DNA of 64,000 nt from Limnohabitans sp. Hippo3 (GTDB lineage: Bacteria; Pseudomonadota; Gammaproteobacteria; Burkholderiales; Burkholderiaceae_C), in the NCBI RefSeq assembly GCF_003063665.1, contig NZ_NESF01000001.1:806001-870000 (forward strand). The letters are read 5' to 3'. Of the stretch, positions 1-8,399 are shown one piece after another (positions within the stretch are counted from its first letter, which is position 1; each line of letters starts with the position of its first letter). The translations under genes were made by a program, and so were the position numbers. Below the pieces are notes generated by a model, which searched no databases, had not been told where the DNA came from, and was given only the letters and a program-made list of their open reading frames with translations.

Positions 1-779
1 AGGCTTACAACGCACGCAAACGGGCACTGAACGAACAAATGGCAGCCATGCACCAATCGCTGGAGCAGCTGTCCAAAGAGCTGAGCCTGACCTCCCCCTT
101 GGTCGAACAAGGGGTGATGTCCGAGGTGGAGCTGTTGCGCCTTCGGCGTCAATACGCCGACATGCAATCGCACATGGCCGAGCGTCGCAACCGCTACCTG
201 ACCGATGCGAGCAACGAATGGGTGCGCATCGAATCGGAACTGGCACAAACCCGTGAGAACACCCTGGCCCGGGAAGATGCGTTCAAGAAAACCGTCATCC
301 GCTCGCCCATGGAGGGGATTGTGAAAAACGTGCAGCAAACCACGCTGGGCGCGGTCATTCAAAGTGGCCAAAGCATCCTTGAAATTGTCCCGGTCAAAGA
401 CGACATGCTGGTAGAGGCCTATGTCAAACCCTCAGAAGTGGCTTTCCTCAAAGTCAACCAAGCAGCCGTTGTGAAGTTGACCGCCTACGACTTCAACAAA
501 TACGGTGGCCTGGAGGCCGTTCTGGACCACATCAGCCCTGACACCTTGCGCGATGAAAACAAACCCCGCAAGCCTGGCAGTGCGCCGGTCGACCTGGAAG
601 AGGGCTACTACCGCATCCTGGTTCGCATCGTTGACCAGCGCCTGGACCGCCATGGCATGCGCCTGATCGCCACCCCGGGCATGACCGCCACCGTGGAAAT
701 CAAGACAGGCGAAAAGACCGTTCTGGAATATTTGCTCAGACCCTTGCAGTCGATGACGCAAGCCCTGCGAGAACGCTGA
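1..779 (+). CDS. HlyD-family type I secretion periplasmic adaptor (C-terminal part, cut by window start)
   Basis: The reading frame is open from the first bases, so the N-terminus (membrane anchor and first hairpin half) lies outside the window. What is visible is a long coiled-coil-like stretch, then a lipoyl-like half with RSPMEGIVKNV, then the beta-barrel region (GQSILEIVPVKDDMLVEAYV) and a C-terminal segment ending in LLRPLQSM. This is the usual C-terminal architecture of HlyD/LapC-type membrane fusion proteins, which link an inner-membrane ABC exporter to a TolC-like channel. The partner ABC protein would be upstream, outside the window. The next gene follows after 19 bases, so they probably share a transcript. 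Confidence 0.9.
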   Translation, partial: AYNARKRALNEQMAAMHQSLEQLSKELSLTSPLVEQGVMSEVELLRLRRQYADMQSHMAERRNRYLTDASNEWVRIESELAQTRENTLAREDAFKKTVIRSPMEGIVKNVQQTTLGAVIQSGQSILEIVPVKDDMLVEAYVKPSEVAFLKVNQAAVVKLTAYDFNKYGGLEAVLDHISPDTLRDENKPRKPGSAPVDLEEGYYRILVRIVDQRLDRHGMRLIATPGMTATVEIKTGEKTVLEYLLRPLQSMTQALRER

Positions 780-798
780 TCTCCAGCAGGAGTAAGCC

Positions 799-1608
799 AT
801 GAGCGGCATCATCGGCATCGTATCCGAGCACAACACCGTACCCGACTTGCTGCACAGCCTGCAGCAAATGGCGCAAGCCAGCCACAACAGCTGCGGCCTG
901 GTGGTCCACGGTCGCCAAGGTCAGACCCTGAGTCCCTCGCGCCTGCATCGGCACCGCCGGGCGCAGCGCGTTTCGGCCTGGATCGAACACATGGCCCAAA
1001 CTAGTCCCCATGGTCTGAATGGCCTGCAAGCCTTGGTCGGCATGGGCCACACGGGCGAAACCGCTGTGCACGGACCGCAAACCCTGCAACACGCCTTGCC
1101 TCACATGAGCCATGGCCCGGATGCCACTTTGAACAGCCCTGCCCGGATCGCGGTGGTGTCGGTGGGACAGGTGCAGGTCAGCCCGGCGCTGTGCGATGCC
1201 ATGCTGGAGCGTGGCTACCACGTGACCCGTCAATGCGCCACTAAGATGCTGGCACACCTGATCGACGCCACCTACCAAAATGACCCGGTGCAAGCCGTGC
1301 GCAGGGCACTGGCCTTGATCTCAGGGGCGGTGGCCGTAGGGGTCATGTTCCATGATCAGCCCCAGCGCCTGATTGCGGCGCACCTTGGCGCACCCTTGTG
1401 GTTGAGTCGGCATGGGCACAGCACCTTCGTGAGCAGCGATCACGCCTGCCTGCGACACCACACAGAGCAGATCATCCCCCTCAACGAGGGCAATGTGGTG
1501 GACATCGACGGCCGTCAATGCCGCATGACCGACAGCCGGGGTGAGCCCGTGGCCTGCCCGACGCTGCTGGCAGAAGAAGCAGGCATCAGCGCCGTCGCAG
1601 CGCGCTGA
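799..1608 (+). CDS. Stand-alone GlmS-like glutaminase-domain protein, catalytic residues lost
   Basis: This 269-residue protein aligns by eye along its whole length with the N-terminal class II glutamine amidotransferase domain of GlmS: MSGIIGIVS, then HTGETAVHG, then a MLAHLI segment, then GAPLWLSRHG and SSDHACL and NEGNVVDI. The catalytic Cys after Met1 is Ser. The glutamine-binding Arg of the HTRWATHG motif is Gly86, the oxyanion Asn of HNG is Val122, and the Asp of SETDTE is Ala147. No isomerase (SIS) domains follow. It is probably a pseudo-enzyme, possibly a binding or regulatory partner of the adjacent type I secretion system; that role is inference. A clear AGGAG lies 7 bases before the ATG. 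Confidence 0.7.
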   Translation: MSGIIGIVSEHNTVPDLLHSLQQMAQASHNSCGLVVHGRQGQTLSPSRLHRHRRAQRVSAWIEHMAQTSPHGLNGLQALVGMGHTGETAVHGPQTLQHALPHMSHGPDATLNSPARIAVVSVGQVQVSPALCDAMLERGYHVTRQCATKMLAHLIDATYQNDPVQAVRRALALISGAVAVGVMFHDQPQRLIAAHLGAPLWLSRHGHSTFVSSDHACLRHHTEQIIPLNEGNVVDIDGRQCRMTDSRGEPVACPTLLAEEAGISAVAAR

Positions 1609-1627
1609 ACTGCGATGCGTCTCTCAT

Positions 1628-2677
1628 TCACTTGAACAGACTGGGGGGCGACACCACGCCATAGTTTGGCCCAGCACCGCCCGAAAATGGTGATTGGCAT
1701 TGGGTGCTCATTTCCACCAACACGTATTTTTCGTTCCCACCCACGGCATTGAGCACATGCAGGCATGCAAACCCCACAATGGTTGCGGAGGTGCCTGAAA
1801 CCACCTGGCTCAAGGTGGGCACCACCACATATTCGCATTGCTTGTTGCCTGCAGCACTGCAATTTTTGACATCGGCATACAAGCTGGACTTCACACCCGA
1901 TTGCATCCAGGCCTCATCCCCCACAGACATGGCGACAGGATTGCCCGTCTGGATCATAGAATCGATCGTGTTGGCACCCGGCGCTCTGACGTTCAGCGAT
2001 GACCACTCGCCAGAGTTGCAGTTTTCGTAGTGATACAACGAGCCGATTTTGAAGACATACGGTTTTCCTGTGGTCGCATCGATGCGTGGCCCCGCGGACT
2101 GCACATTCCAGAACTTCTGGTACATGCACTCCGAAATGGCCAGCGGAAACAAGCCCCCTGGTTTGACAATGCCCGGACTGGTCACACCCGCCACCGCGGT
2201 GACGCGAACAGGCACCGAAGCGATGCCCCAAATGTTGGCTAAAAATGTCCGCACAGGCCCCTGGTTCTGTCCATCGCTTTTAGCCAGGCTCACTTGCACT
2301 GCTGGGGCATCGGTGGCGGCAGGTGTCATGGGCAAGCCTTGCAACCCTGCTGTGGTCTGGTGTGTATCCCAGTAACCCGTTTGGACTTGGCCGTTGGACA
2401 GAGCGTGACTGGCTGCACGGTTCAAAGCGATGGCACTTCGGGCCGTGTCTGCCGCTGCAGTCCAATCCAGCGCAGACAGATTTTTTTTGTACAGTGCACG
2501 CGCCCCAGCCAGTGCGGCGGCATCAGCATCGTTTTGCAATTCATTGCGCACCACATGCAGGTAAGCCAGATCCGCCGCCAAAGCGGCTGCCCCCACCAAC
2601 ACGGGTAAGGTCAATGCCACCAGCACGGTAACCGCACCCTTTTGTTTCGCCAAAGGCACAGCGCTCTTCTTTTTCAT
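1628..2677 (-). CDS. tadG: TadG-like pilus-associated protein (Flp pilus assembly)
   Basis: The N-terminus (QKGAVTVLVALTLPVLVGAAALAADLAYLHVVRNELQNDADAAALAGA) is the hallmark of the TadG/putative Flp pilus-assembly N-terminal domain: one membrane helix followed by a prepilin-like motif. The remainder is a periplasmic region with several Cys residues and no recognised fold. A start at 2692 would overlap the tadE stop as ATGA. However, the sequence AAGGA lies inside those first codons, 7 bases before the ATG at 2677, so I favour 2677. It is co-transcribed with the tadE-like gene upstream and faces away from the main tad operon. Confidence 0.8.
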   Translation of the reverse strand: MKKKSAVPLAKQKGAVTVLVALTLPVLVGAAALAADLAYLHVVRNELQNDADAAALAGARALYKKNLSALDWTAAADTARSAIALNRAASHALSNGQVQTGYWDTHQTTAGLQGLPMTPAATDAPAVQVSLAKSDGQNQGPVRTFLANIWGIASVPVRVTAVAGVTSPGIVKPGGLFPLAISECMYQKFWNVQSAGPRIDATTGKPYVFKIGSLYHYENCNSGEWSSLNVRAPGANTIDSMIQTGNPVAMSVGDEAWMQSGVKSSLYADVKNCSAAGNKQCEYVVVPTLSQVVSGTSATIVGFACLHVLNAVGGNEKYVLVEMSTQCQSPFSGGAGPNYGVVSPPSLFK

Positions 2678-2688
2678 GTGCAGATCCT

Positions 2689-3204
2689 TCATTCGTAAAC
2701 CATGACCGTGCTCGCGCTCAGCACCCAGGGTTGCCCCAGGCTGCTGAACAAATCTCCCAATCCAATGCCTTGAAAGGTGTAGTTGACAGAGACCTTCAAC
2801 GTCAGGTCTGCGCCCAGACTGCCTTGTTCAACGCTCACACTCGGTTGCGGTTTATGGGGTCCGAAGTTCACCAGGGCGCTTTGGGTGTAGGCCTGCACCA
2901 CCTGCCGGATTTCGGCCTCGCTGATCGGTGGGTTGCGCGCCACGATGCCGGCTCTGGCCCCTTCGCGGCTGGCGTTGGTGATGACCGCCTTGTCGTACAA
3001 GGCCAGACTCATGTCGATGCCCCCGATCAGCAGAACCAGCAGCAATGGCAGCACCAAGGCAAATTCGACCACGGCAGCGCCGCGTTGTGATCGCTGGTGT
3101 TTTGGACCACCGGTACTGTGCGCACGGTGTCTTTGGAAAATCGCCCTGGCACGCCCATGCGCGTGACCTGCAGACAATTTCTCTTGGGTCGAAAAGCACC
3201 TCAT
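2689..3204 (-). CDS. tadE: TadE-like pseudopilin
   Basis: Residues about 40-85 carry the TadE signature RGAAVVEFALVLPLLLVLLIGGIDMSLALYDKAVITNASREGARAG: a Glu-containing prepilin-like helix followed by the conserved ASREGARAG block. TadE and TadF are minor pseudopilins processed by the TadV peptidase and required for Flp fibre assembly. The frame is open to 3294, but the ATG at 3204 has GAGGAG at a good spacing, giving 171 residues. It overlaps the start region of the tadG-like gene and is divergent from flp. Confidence 0.82.
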   Translation of the reverse strand: MRCFSTQEKLSAGHAHGRARAIFQRHRAHSTGGPKHQRSQRGAAVVEFALVLPLLLVLLIGGIDMSLALYDKAVITNASREGARAGIVARNPPISEAEIRQVVQAYTQSALVNFGPHKPQPSVSVEQGSLGADLTLKVSVNYTFQGIGLGDLFSSLGQPWVLSASTVMVYE

Positions 3205-3501
3205 CAGCAAGCTCCTCTCACGGCCATGCAAGACCTGTTGCAAAGCCAAGACCTTAAAGAATGTGGGGCGCACGAACGGTGCGCTGGAGCACATCCCAAA
3301 AACATCAGAACCTTCACCGTGCTTGTGTGCAGCAGATCACTGTGCGTGGGTCTGTATTTTTCTAAATTACCCCCTCGGTCTTGAGAAATCAGGCCCGCTG
3401 CAAAGCCCCAAACACTGCGGAGTGCGTGCACCCAAGATGCGCTCAGTCAGTGACAGCAAGGCTTGAAGTTCATATCTTTTTTCAACTATGGAGTTTCAAA
3501 C
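3205..3501. promoter_or_regulatory. Divergent intergenic region between tadE and flp
   Basis: About 300 bases separate the divergent tadE-tadG and flp-tadC transcripts, so both promoters should be here. No confident sigma factor or regulator site could be picked. The only structure noted is a GCGCAC...GTGCGC inverted repeat near 3266-3282. A GGAG sits just before the flp ATG. No additional gene is visible. Confidence 0.4.
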
Positions 3502-3684
3502 ATGAAAAACTTTTCCAAATCGTTTCAAGCATTCTTGGCTGACGAGCATGGCGCCACCGCTATCGAATACGGTCTGTTGGCATCGCTGATCGCTGTGGCC
3601 ATCATCATCCCAGTCACGGCTGTAGGCGGTCAGCTAGAGGCTGTTTTTAAAGCCGTCACCGCTGCCCTGACCCTGCCCGCCTGA
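3502..3684 (+). CDS. flp: Flp/Fap-type major pilin
   Basis: This is a 60-residue prepilin with a short leader ending in DEHG, followed by ATAIEYGLLASLIAVAIIIP. It shows the Flp motif: Gly at the cleavage site, Glu at position +5, Tyr at +6 and a hydrophobic helix. It is the structural subunit of the Tad pilus after cleavage by TadV. An upstream in-frame Met at 3463 would add 13 residues, but GGAG is placed for the ATG at 3502, which also gives the usual leader length. It is the first gene of the main tad operon. Confidence 0.92.
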   Translation: MKNFSKSFQAFLADEHGATAIEYGLLASLIAVAIIIPVTAVGGQLEAVFKAVTAALTLPA

Positions 3685-3695
3685 TCACTCAAGCG

Positions 3696-4250
3696 TTGAA
3701 GCCCGCCATGCCCTTCAGCCTTTTTGACTGGACGCACCTGGCTGCACTGGCCGCCATGTTGTTGGTGGCCATGTGGCAGGACGCGGCGATGCGACGAATT
3801 CCCAACACCTTGGTGCTGTGGGGCAGCCTGACCGCCTTGGGCTTGTCGGTGTCGCCCCATGGCATCGGCCTGGGGTCAGCCATCGCAGGGGGCATGGTGG
3901 GTTTCTTTGGGTTTCTGCTCTTGTACCTGCTGCGCGGAGTGGGCGCAGGCGATGTGAAGCTGGCCGGTGCCACGGGCCTTTTTCTGGGTTATCCCAACAT
4001 GCTGTGGGTGAACCTGTTGATTTTGCTGTCCGGTGGCGTTTTGTCCATCGGCTGGGCACTGATCACCTCGCAACTGGGTTCTGTGCTACAGAACCTGAAA
4101 ACCGGCTCAGCCCAAATATGGCTGAACCGTCAACACGGTCACCTGGCCACGTCCACGGCACTGCTCGTGGGACGCACACGCATGCCATATGCGATCGCGA
4201 TCGGCACGGGGACCGCCGTCCATTTGCTCAACACCTGGCCGACGCGCTGA
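3696..4250 (+). CDS. tadV: Prepilin peptidase TadV/CpaA (A24 family)
   Basis: This is a 184-residue integral membrane aspartyl protease. The two catalytic Asp residues are in MWQDAAMRRIPN (near residue 29) and in GVGAGDVKLAGA (the GxGD motif near residue 87). The small size without the N-methyltransferase domain is typical for TadV/CpaA rather than PilD. It would cleave the Flp leader and the TadE-type pseudopilins. The frame opens with TTG at 3696; an ATG four codons later (3708) is an equally plausible start. It lies 11 bases after flp. Confidence 0.88.
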   Translation: MKPAMPFSLFDWTHLAALAAMLLVAMWQDAAMRRIPNTLVLWGSLTALGLSVSPHGIGLGSAIAGGMVGFFGFLLLYLLRGVGAGDVKLAGATGLFLGYPNMLWVNLLILLSGGVLSIGWALITSQLGSVLQNLKTGSAQIWLNRQHGHLATSTALLVGRTRMPYAIAIGTGTAVHLLNTWPTR

Positions 4251-4279
4251 GATTTGATGACTTTGCAAGGAATACATCC

Positions 4280-5092
4280 ATGAAAAATATCCGTCCCTTG
4301 GGGGTGCTGTTACTGGCCCTCACATTGGGCCTTTCGGCTGCTGTTTATGCAGCCAGCTGGCTCAAACAGCAAGGGGCCACGGCCACCTTGCAAGTGATTG
4401 TGGCCAAGCGCGACTTGCAAATGGGCACAAAGCTCATGCCCGATATGCTGGAAACCATCCAATGGCCGAAGGCGGCGGCGATCAAAGATCCGCTCACCCA
4501 ACTGGACGATGCGCTGGACCGTGTCATCCACATGCCGGTGCTGCGCGGAGAACCATTGTTGCGCAGCAAACTCGCACCCGCTGGCGAAAAGGGCGGTCTG
4601 TCAGCGGTGCTCAGTGATGGCCAACGCGCGGTCACCGTCAAAGTCAATGAAATCGTGGGTGTGGCTGGTTTTGCCCTGCCTGGCAACTACGTGGATGTGA
4701 TGGTCAACACCCCCGACAGCCAGAACCAGCCGGTTTCCAAAATCGTGATTGAACGCATCCAGGTCTTGGCTGTGGCGCAAGATGTTTCCAGCAGCGAGAA
4801 CAAACCCCGCGTGGTGAATGCCGTGACCTTGCAGGTCACCCCCCAACAAGCCGAGCAGATTGACCTGGCCCGCAGCGTGGGCACCTTGTCTCTGGTGCTG
4901 CGCAGCCAAAGCGACAACACACCGGTTGTGACAGCAGGTGCGCGCAAGCTGGATTTGTTGCAAACCAGCACCAGTCCAACCCTGACACGGCCTGCGGTAC
5001 ACACCCCTCCGCCCAAACCAGCGGCACGCCTCCTGGCCCCCGAGCCCCCCCGACTGGAAGTCATCCGGGGCATGTCCTTGTCGCAGGAGTGA
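4280..5092 (+). CDS. cpaB: Flp pilus assembly protein CpaB (RcpC)
   Basis: About 270 residues. An N-terminal membrane helix is followed by a SAF domain (VIVAKRDLQMGTKLMPDMLETIQWP) and the RcpC/CpaB domain (DGQRAVTVKVNEIVGVAGFALPGNYVDVMV), with a low-complexity Pro-rich tail. CpaB/RcpC is a periplasmic component that works with the Tad secretin. The frame is open far upstream, but AAGGA before the ATG at 4280 and the signal-anchor beginning MKNIRPLG fix the start. Confidence 0.9.
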   Translation: MKNIRPLGVLLLALTLGLSAAVYAASWLKQQGATATLQVIVAKRDLQMGTKLMPDMLETIQWPKAAAIKDPLTQLDDALDRVIHMPVLRGEPLLRSKLAPAGEKGGLSAVLSDGQRAVTVKVNEIVGVAGFALPGNYVDVMVNTPDSQNQPVSKIVIERIQVLAVAQDVSSSENKPRVVNAVTLQVTPQQAEQIDLARSVGTLSLVLRSQSDNTPVVTAGARKLDLLQTSTSPTLTRPAVHTPPPKPAARLLAPEPPRLEVIRGMSLSQE

Positions 5093-5188
5093 TCAGGCTG
5101 CTTGCCCGCACTGTCACCGCCCATGCACTTGCACACACCGCCCATTTCATCCCCGCGCTTGTCCCTTCGTCACCACAAAGAGAGCCTC

Positions 5189-6724
5189 ATGCCATCCACA
5201 CTGATTGCACCCGTCCCCTCCTCTTCACTGCACCCCACCCACCTCTGCAGCGCCCCCAGACCCCAGATATCCGTTGCGCCCACCACACAAGCTCACGCAT
5301 GCACATTCGCCTTGACCGCCATGCTGTCCATGGCGGGGCTGATGCCCAACTTATCCGCAGCCGCTGAACCTGGCGTTACTTCACCCGCCAAGACACCTGC
5401 CCGCACCAGCGCCAAAGCGTCCAGCAAACCGGAGGTGATGACGCAAGGCCCCGTCAAGATGGAAGCCCCCTTGCGTTTGACAGCGGGTAAATCGATGCTG
5501 CTGCAACTGCCCGAAAACGCCGCTCGGCTGTCGGTGGGAAACCCCGAGGTGGCCGATGTGGTGTTGATCAACCCGCGCGAAATTTACCTGCTGGGCAAAA
5601 AAACGGGGCAGACCAACTTGCTGGTCTGGACCGCACAAGGCAGCACCAGCTTGCGCGACATTTCGGTCGGGACAGACACCGACGCCCTGCATGCGAAGCT
5701 GCGCGAATACGTGCCCAGCACAGAAAACCTGCGGGTCGACACGGTGAACGACAGCCTGGTGCTGAGCGGTCGTGTGAGCGACGGCATGAAAGTACAGCGT
5801 CTGATGGCGCTCACCGAGGCGTTCAATGGTGGCAAGAAGGTCATCAACATGCTGCGTGTGCATGGTGCACAACAGGTCATGCTGGAAGTCAAGGTGGCCG
5901 AGGTTTCCAAGAGCTTGCTCGATGAGCTGGGCGTTGACATGAACCTGACGCGCGCCATTGGCAACACCTCGGTCAACTTGCTGTCGCAATTTTTGAGCGA
6001 GGGCGCCACCGCCATCACCGCCACCCGTGCCAATGGCCGCAGCATCATCACGCTGACGGCAGAAATGAAAAAAGGTCTGGTCAAGGTGCTGGCCGAGCCG
6101 ACCATCACTGCCGTCAGCGGTCAGGAAGGCTCGTTCCTCGCGGGCGGCAAAATTTTCATCCCCGTCCCCCAAACCAGCTCCACGGGCAGCACCACCATCA
6201 CATTGGAGGAAAAAGAGTTTGGCGTGGGTCTGCGCTTTTTGCCCACGGTGCTGGAGGACGGTCTGATCAACCTGCGCGTGACACCCGAAGTCTCGGAACT
6301 GTCGCAAGTGGGCACCACGGTCAAGGGATTGGGCGACCAAAGCAGCCTGTTGCCCTCGATCACCACCCGCCGCGCCTCGACCACGGTACAACTTCGCGAT
6401 GGCGAAAGTTTTGCCATCGGGGGCTTGGTCAAGAGCAATGTCACCGAAGCCATCAAAGCTTTCCCGGTGCTGGGTGAACTGCCTGTGCTGGGCGCCCTGT
6501 TCCGCAGCAGCGCCTTCCAGACCGAAAAGTCCGAACTGTTGTTTGTGGTGACGCCACGGCTGGCCAAGGTTTTGCCGTCCGACTACGCCTTGCCCACAGA
6601 CGCCTACATCCAGCCCACGCGCACCGAGTTTTTCCTCCAAGGGCAGCTCGAAGGCCAATCGCCATCGCCTGCCAAGCCTCCAGCAGCGCAGCCACCCGCT
6701 GCAGCCCACCACCCCGCCAACTGA
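5189..6724 (+). CDS. rcpA: Tad secretin RcpA/CpaC
   Basis: Outer-membrane secretin of the Tad pilus. After a signal-like region (ALTAMLSMAGLMPNLSAAAEPG) come the pilus-assembly N-terminal domain (LTAGKSMLLQLPENAARLSVGNPEVADVVLINPREIYLLGKKTGQTNLLVW), a BON-like segment, and the secretin core with VLAEPTITAVSGQEGSFLAGG and a C-terminal ELLFVVTPRL. The ORF begins at 5102, but the ATG at 5189 has an AGAGAG ribosome site and gives a better signal peptide (511 residues). The tail is Pro/Ala-rich. Confidence 0.9.
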   Translation: MPSTLIAPVPSSSLHPTHLCSAPRPQISVAPTTQAHACTFALTAMLSMAGLMPNLSAAAEPGVTSPAKTPARTSAKASSKPEVMTQGPVKMEAPLRLTAGKSMLLQLPENAARLSVGNPEVADVVLINPREIYLLGKKTGQTNLLVWTAQGSTSLRDISVGTDTDALHAKLREYVPSTENLRVDTVNDSLVLSGRVSDGMKVQRLMALTEAFNGGKKVINMLRVHGAQQVMLEVKVAEVSKSLLDELGVDMNLTRAIGNTSVNLLSQFLSEGATAITATRANGRSIITLTAEMKKGLVKVLAEPTITAVSGQEGSFLAGGKIFIPVPQTSSTGSTTITLEEKEFGVGLRFLPTVLEDGLINLRVTPEVSELSQVGTTVKGLGDQSSLLPSITTRRASTTVQLRDGESFAIGGLVKSNVTEAIKAFPVLGELPVLGALFRSSAFQTEKSELLFVVTPRLAKVLPSDYALPTDAYIQPTRTEFFLQGQLEGQSPSPAKPPAAQPPAAAHHPAN

Positions 6725-6738
6725 GCCAGGAGACCACC

Positions 6739-7146
6739 ATGCGCCTCGACACCTTCCACACCCCACTGCGCTGGCTGGCCGGCAGCCTGATTGGCCTGAC
6801 CTTGGCCGCCTGCAACACGGCGCCCACAGCGCTTGACCAGCGCTTTGGCGACGCCGTCAAAAAAGCACAGACACAGCAAACCCTGAACAGCACGCCGACA
6901 CCCTGCATGCACAGCATGGGCGAAGCCGCTTGCCCCATGGGCAAGATGGGTTCCATGTCCGACATGAAGGGCCCCATGTCGGACAGCAAGCATGAGCGCA
7001 TGCGCCAACACCACCAAAGCCCACTGCCCGATACCGATGGCGTGGCGGCTCAAGCGGCCGTGACACGTTATCAGGACAGTTTCAAAAGTCCACCACCGCC
7101 TGCACCTGTCTTCAACATCGGCCTAGGCTCGGCCAGCGCTCGATAG
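6739..7146 (+). CDS. Met-rich lipoprotein in the tad operon
   Basis: This 135-residue protein has a lipoprotein signal (GLTLAACNT, lipobox Cys near 25). Its middle, about residues 55-90, is very rich in Met, His and Cys: CMHSMGEAACPMGKMGSM, then further Met-Ser-Asp and HxxxMxxHH elements. It ends in a Pro-rich segment (SPPPPAPVFNIGLG). It occupies the place taken by RcpB or CpaD in other tad loci (between the secretin and TadZ), but I see no clear sequence match to either. A secretin-associated or metal-binding role is possible and unproven. Confidence 0.7.
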   Translation: MRLDTFHTPLRWLAGSLIGLTLAACNTAPTALDQRFGDAVKKAQTQQTLNSTPTPCMHSMGEAACPMGKMGSMSDMKGPMSDSKHERMRQHHQSPLPDTDGVAAQAAVTRYQDSFKSPPPPAPVFNIGLGSASAR

Positions 7147-7157
7147 AAAGGCCACAC

Positions 7158-8342
7158 ATGTCCACCTTTGTGATTGCATTCCACGAGAGTTTGCTGAACA
7201 CCTTGCGCAGCAGCGTCTTGCAAAGCAAGCTGCCGTTGCAAAGTGCAGCCTTGCGACAGCCAGGTCAGGCCTTGCTGCCTTTGCTCAATGGCATCGACAG
7301 CGGTATCTTGCTGATGGACAGCACCCCCGGCCAACTGAGCGAAGATTTGATCGCACTGGAGACTTGGCTGCGCAGCCGACCGCAGCTGAATGTGTTGTTG
7401 TTCAGCGAGGACAGCAGCAAGTCCTTGTTGATGCGCGCGATGCGGGCGGGTGTGCGAGAGCTGCTGCCGCTGCCTCCACCGCCACAAGATCTGGCCCTTA
7501 GCCTGGGGCGCTGGTCGGACAGCCTGACGGTCGTGCCCCACAGCACGGCCTCAAGCAAGCCCGCACCATTGATCGCCTTCATGGGCTGCAAAGGTGGCAC
7601 TGGCAGCAGTTTTGTGGCCGCCAACATGGCCTACATCATGGCGAACGAACATGAGCGCCGATGCGCTTTTGTGGATTTGGACCTTCAATGCGGCGACGCC
7701 TCTTTTTATTTGGGCAGTGGGGCCAACAAAAACACCTTGAGTGACCTGACCCGTCAGATCGCGCGTTTGGATGCCCAGCTGCTGAGCAGTTGCCTGCATC
7801 CGGTCACACCTCGGCTGAATCTCTTGGCAGCGCCACAGGACCTCGAAAGCGCCATGGCCATCACGGCACAGGACATTGAACAGGTGTTGTCCTTGTTGCG
7901 CAGCCTGCACCACCAGGTGGTGGTGGACCTGCCACGCAACCTGAACGCTTTATCGCTCAAGGTCATCGACATGGCCGATGTGGTGCACATCGTGATGCAA
8001 AACAACACCCCCGATGTGCGCGATGCCCAGCGGCTGGTCGGCATGCTGCGCGCACTCGGTTGCGAAGAAGGCAAGCTGCGCCTGCTGGTCAACCGCTATG
8101 CCCCCGACGGTTGGGTGAGCCTGGGTGATCTGGAAAAAGCCGTGGGCCTGAAAGTCAGCCAGACCATCCCCAACAACCCCCAATGGGTGAACGAGGCCTT
8201 GCACACCGGTCAACCCTTGTCGGCGGTGCACGACCACAACGCCGTGATGCATGCCCTGCGTGAATGCACGGGCGCTCTGCTCGACACCCGAGCGTCCCCA
8301 CAACGCCACTGGATGCGACGCTGGCTCAGCAAGGCGGGTTGA
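7158..8342 (+). CDS. tadZ: TadZ/CpaE ParA-like ATPase
   Basis: 394 residues: an atypical receiver-like N-terminal domain (about 1-115), then a MinD/ParA-type ATPase with GCKGGTGSS at 143-151. The motif keeps the first Lys of the deviant Walker A, but the usual Lys-Thr is Ser-Ser, as in other TadZ/CpaE proteins. FVDLDLQCGDASFYLG is the Walker A' region and VVVDLPRNLNALSLK the Walker B-like segment. TadZ/CpaE localises the pilus machine at the cell pole. Confidence 0.9.
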   Translation: MSTFVIAFHESLLNTLRSSVLQSKLPLQSAALRQPGQALLPLLNGIDSGILLMDSTPGQLSEDLIALETWLRSRPQLNVLLFSEDSSKSLLMRAMRAGVRELLPLPPPPQDLALSLGRWSDSLTVVPHSTASSKPAPLIAFMGCKGGTGSSFVAANMAYIMANEHERRCAFVDLDLQCGDASFYLGSGANKNTLSDLTRQIARLDAQLLSSCLHPVTPRLNLLAAPQDLESAMAITAQDIEQVLSLLRSLHHQVVVDLPRNLNALSLKVIDMADVVHIVMQNNTPDVRDAQRLVGMLRALGCEEGKLRLLVNRYAPDGWVSLGDLEKAVGLKVSQTIPNNPQWVNEALHTGQPLSAVHDHNAVMHALRECTGALLDTRASPQRHWMRRWLSKAG

Positions 8343-8399
8343 CCTCATCTGCAACCACATGCCTTCTCTCACCTCGCCCCATCACCACAGGAGTGTTCA

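Noticed and set aside
3773-4279. N-terminal extension of CpaB by 169 residues
   Set aside because: It overlaps tadV in another frame; the ATG at 4280 has a ribosome site and a proper membrane anchor.
5381-6766. 461-residue open frame on the minus strand
   Set aside because: Antisense to the Tad secretin; low-complexity Gly/Arg/His composition.
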